This document shows, in pieces, positions 4,997 through 6,462 of a stretch of 6,462 nt of DNA. The stretch spans positions 1-6,462 of the forward strand of contig MNXK01000164.1 of NCBI GenBank assembly GCA_001872165.1, given 5' to 3'. The position numbers were made by a program, and so were the translations under genes. The notes beneath the pieces are model-generated. The model saw only the letters and a list, made by a program, of their open reading frames with translations, was not told where the DNA came from and did no database searches. Origin of the DNA: Anaerolineae bacterium CG2_30_58_95. Lineage in GTDB: Bacteria; Chloroflexota; Anaerolineae; Anaerolineales; Villigracilaceae. The stretch's first letter is position 1, and each line of letters starts with the position of its first letter.

Positions 4997-5057
4997 ACGT
5001 AGGGCGGGTATCTTACCCGCCGGTAACCTACGTGGCGGGATTGGAATCCCGCCCTAC
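4997..5057. repeat. Nested and tandem hairpin repeat between rnz and pfkA
   Basis: This spacer is almost all palindrome. ACGTAGG (4997-5003) pairs with CCTACGT (5027-5033), enclosing GCGGGTA (5004-5010) paired with TACCCGC (5014-5020) around TCT. A second hairpin follows immediately: GGCGGGATT (5034-5042) with AATCCCGCC (5045-5053) around GG. The outermost GTAGGGCGGG (4999-5008) is also complementary to CCCGCCCTAC (5048-5057), so alternative folds compete. The right end includes the rnz stop codon (5054-5056). It looks like a dispersed palindromic element rather than a terminator, since no T-tract follows. Confidence 0.85.
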
Positions 5058-5971
5058 ATTTGTTTGATTTGATACACGTCGAAATCGCGTGCCACGCTGA
5101 CGTTCGGAAAAACGGCCTGGGCCTCGACCAACACATCCTTCTCGCGATAGCGACGCGAGATGTGGGTCAGGATCAATTGCCGGACCCCAGCCCTGACCGC
5201 CAGTTCCGCGGCCCCTTTCGCCGTTAGATGCGAGAACTGCTTTGCCATCTCGGCTTCGGATTCCAGATAGGTGGACTCGATGACCAGCGCATCGGCCTGG
5301 CGACAGGCCTCGACCAGCTCCTCGGTGCGGCCCGCATCGCCCACGTGCACAAAGCGGACCCCGGGCTTGAGCGCGCCAAGCACATCGTCCGGCCTGACGC
5401 GGCGACCGTCCGCCAGGGTGATGGTCTTGCCGTTCACCAGGTCACGCCGCTGCGGGCCGGGCGGGACGCCCAGCTCCTCCGCTTTGTCCGGCAAAAATGG
5501 CCGATGGGATTTCTCCTCGAATTTGAAACCCAGGCAATCGGATCCCCGGTGGTGGACAGGAAAAGCCGTGATCGTGAAATCATCCGCCTCGAAAAAGACA
5601 CCGGGTGAAACCTCATGCATTCGGAGCTTCAAGGGCGGCTGCGCGCCGCGCAAGACGACGCCGTAGAGCAAATCATGGATGCGGTCGAGCGCCCAGCGTC
5701 CGCTGTAGATGTTCAACTCATCAATCGTCTCCCAGCGCATGAAAGTAGACAGCAGGCCGCCCAGCCCCAGGATGTGGTCGAGGTGGCCGTGGGTGATGAG
5801 GATGTGGTTGAGGTGCCTGAAACCCAACCCTGATTGCAGGATCTGGCGCTGGGTACCTTCACCGCAGTCAATCAAAAAGCGGAATTCGTCGTGCTTGACG
5901 ACCTGCGCGGAAAGCCCGCGCCGCGCCGAGGGGGCGGATGCCGATGTGCCGAGGAAGACAATTTCGAACAT
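5054..5971 (-). CDS. rnz: Ribonuclease Z (tRNA 3'-processing endonuclease)
   Basis: A 305-residue metallo-beta-lactamase-fold nuclease that cuts the 3' trailer from tRNA precursors. It opens MFEIVFLGTSASAPSARRG, followed by LIDCGEGTQRQI (33-44). The zinc motif THGHLDHILGLGGLLS (60-75) supplies H61, H63, D65 and H66. Further ligands are expected at H140 or H141 (PVHHRGSDCLGF), D212 (HVGDAG) and H270 (THISRRY). H248, in FSHLT, is the conserved catalytic-region histidine. GVPPGP at 168-173 followed by an LVNGKTITLADG segment matches the tRNA-binding arm region of RNase Z and separates it from other lactamase-fold enzymes. Length is normal. The TAG stop is part of the adjacent palindromic repeat, so the last residues may be altered. 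No ribosome binding site precedes the ATG at 5971. It is divergent from ftsK, with only 29 bp between them. Confidence 0.93.
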   Translation of the reverse strand: MFEIVFLGTSASAPSARRGLSAQVVKHDEFRFLIDCGEGTQRQILQSGLGFRHLNHILITHGHLDHILGLGGLLSTFMRWETIDELNIYSGRWALDRIHDLLYGVVLRGAQPPLKLRMHEVSPGVFFEADDFTITAFPVHHRGSDCLGFKFEEKSHRPFLPDKAEELGVPPGPQRRDLVNGKTITLADGRRVRPDDVLGALKPGVRFVHVGDAGRTEELVEACRQADALVIESTYLESEAEMAKQFSHLTAKGAAELAVRAGVRQLILTHISRRYREKDVLVEAQAVFPNVSVARDFDVYQIKQM

Positions 5972-5978
5972 TGCGGCA

Positions 5979-5991
5979 ATTGTACTATAAT
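5979..5991. promoter_or_regulatory. Overlapping divergent -10 boxes between rnz and ftsK
   Basis: On the plus strand TATAAT (5986-5991) lies nine bases before the FtsK ATG at 6001. On the minus strand TACAAT (5984-5979) lies seven bases before the ribonuclease Z ATG at 5971; TATAGT (5989-5984) is an alternative. Both starts lack a Shine-Dalgarno sequence, so both messages may be leaderless or nearly so. No good -35 box is visible for either, and the two polymerase footprints would overlap. Confidence 0.5.
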
Positions 5992-6000
5992 CAAAGCACC

Positions 6001-6462
6001 ATGCCCATCACGCGCGCCCGGCGCAGTTCTTCACGCAGCAAAAGCAAGGGATCCGCTCGCGGTCGGAGTGTCTCTTCGCGCGGCTCACAACCGGCGCGCG
6101 CTACGCCGCGTCGACAGGCGCCTCCGCCGCCAACGCTGTTCGGCGGCCTCTCGCCCGAACGCAAAATTGACCTGATTGGCATCGTCATGGCGCTGGTCGG
6201 CCTGCTGACGGTGTTGAGCTTGTTCTCGGCCAATCGCAGCGGGTTGACCGGTTCCTGGATCAGGGGACTTTCGCTCATCTTCGGCTGGGGGACTTACATC
6301 CTGCCCCTTGGATTGATCCTGCTCGGCGCATGGCTGGTGGCGCGCAACGTCGAACGCCTGCCGCAACTCTCCGTCGAGCGCATCGTCGGCATCCTCTTGC
6401 TTTTTGTCAATCTATTGGTCATCCTGCATGGACTGGCCGGGCCGGTGGCTCGAGCCAGCGAA
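6001..6462 (+). CDS. ftsK: FtsK/SpoIIIE DNA translocase, N-terminal membrane part (cut by right edge)
   Basis: An open frame of 154 codons runs from ATG at 6001 to the window edge without a stop. Residues 2-40 are strongly basic and rich in Arg and Ser, followed by a PPPP linker. Next comes LSPERKIDLIGIVMALVGLL (50-69), a segment typical of the FtsK 4TM domain in this kind of bacterium. Membrane helices are predicted by eye at about 56-76, 91-113 (with FGWGTYILPLGLILLGAW) and 127-146. FtsK anchors at the division septum and pumps DNA during chromosome segregation. The motor and gamma domains would lie beyond the window, so the identification rests on the membrane domain alone. There is no ribosome binding site, but a TATAAT box lies just upstream. 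A short integral membrane protein of another type is possible but less likely. Confidence 0.78.
   Translation, partial: MPITRARRSSSRSKSKGSARGRSVSSRGSQPARATPRRQAPPPPTLFGGLSPERKIDLIGIVMALVGLLTVLSLFSANRSGLTGSWIRGLSLIFGWGTYILPLGLILLGAWLVARNVERLPQLSVERIVGILLLFVNLLVILHGLAGPVARASE

Noticed and set aside
5054..5971. Generic metallo-beta-lactamase hydrolase or arylsulfatase
   Set aside because: The GVPPGP arm region, FSHLT histidine and opening MFEIVFLGTSASAPS pattern specifically fit ribonuclease Z.

Overview
The window looks like chromosomal DNA from a GC-rich bacterium of the phylum Chloroflexota, probably Anaerolineae or a relative. This is inferred from the gene set (a DUF3090 plus SCO1664-family pair, a stand-alone acyl-CoA mutase large subunit, an FtsK with a basic leader), from -10 boxes lying almost on top of start codons, and from many short palindromic or tandem repeats at gene edges. 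No taxonomic marker gene is present, so the assignment is tentative.

Left part (1-1382, minus strand): a compact operon read right to left. It holds a DUF3090 protein with a C-terminal zinc-ribbon-like tail, a SCO1664-family kinase-fold protein, and probably a third gene running off the left edge whose GTG start overlaps the preceding stop. The DUF3090/SCO1664 junction is a tandem heptanucleotide array that supplies one gene's stop codon and the next gene's start. A second repeat is inserted in frame near the SCO1664-family C-terminus.

Middle (1383-3250): a divergent intergenic region carries a 59-bp imperfect inverted repeat flanked by two -10 promoters. To its right is a large acyl-CoA mutase subunit on the plus strand. 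It is a methylmalonyl-CoA mutase homologue without a B12 domain, and its two specificity residues (Phe89, Gln207) match isobutyryl-CoA mutase better than methylmalonyl-CoA mutase. A bidirectional hairpin terminator follows.

A lower-GC type II toxin-antitoxin pair (ribbon-helix-helix antitoxin plus MazF/PemK toxin, minus strand) comes next, with a consensus sigma-70 promoter and a 9-bp inverted-repeat operator.

Right part (4010-6462): 6-phosphofructokinase and ribonuclease Z on the minus strand are separated by 69 bp that is almost entirely nested hairpin repeats, one arm of which contains the ribonuclease Z stop codon. Divergently, after only 29 bp, begins the membrane domain of an FtsK/SpoIIIE DNA translocase, cut by the right edge.

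The genes serve separate functions: CoA-ester carbon-skeleton rearrangement, glycolysis, tRNA 3'-end processing, chromosome segregation and a stress/addiction module. I saw no clearly new multi-gene system. The most unusual things are the repeat elements that have become part of gene ends and of one protein, the mutase active-site signature, and the conserved but uncharacterised DUF3090/SCO1664 pair. No rRNA, tRNA, CRISPR array, insertion sequence or riboswitch was seen, and no stretch over 300 bases lacks a gene.
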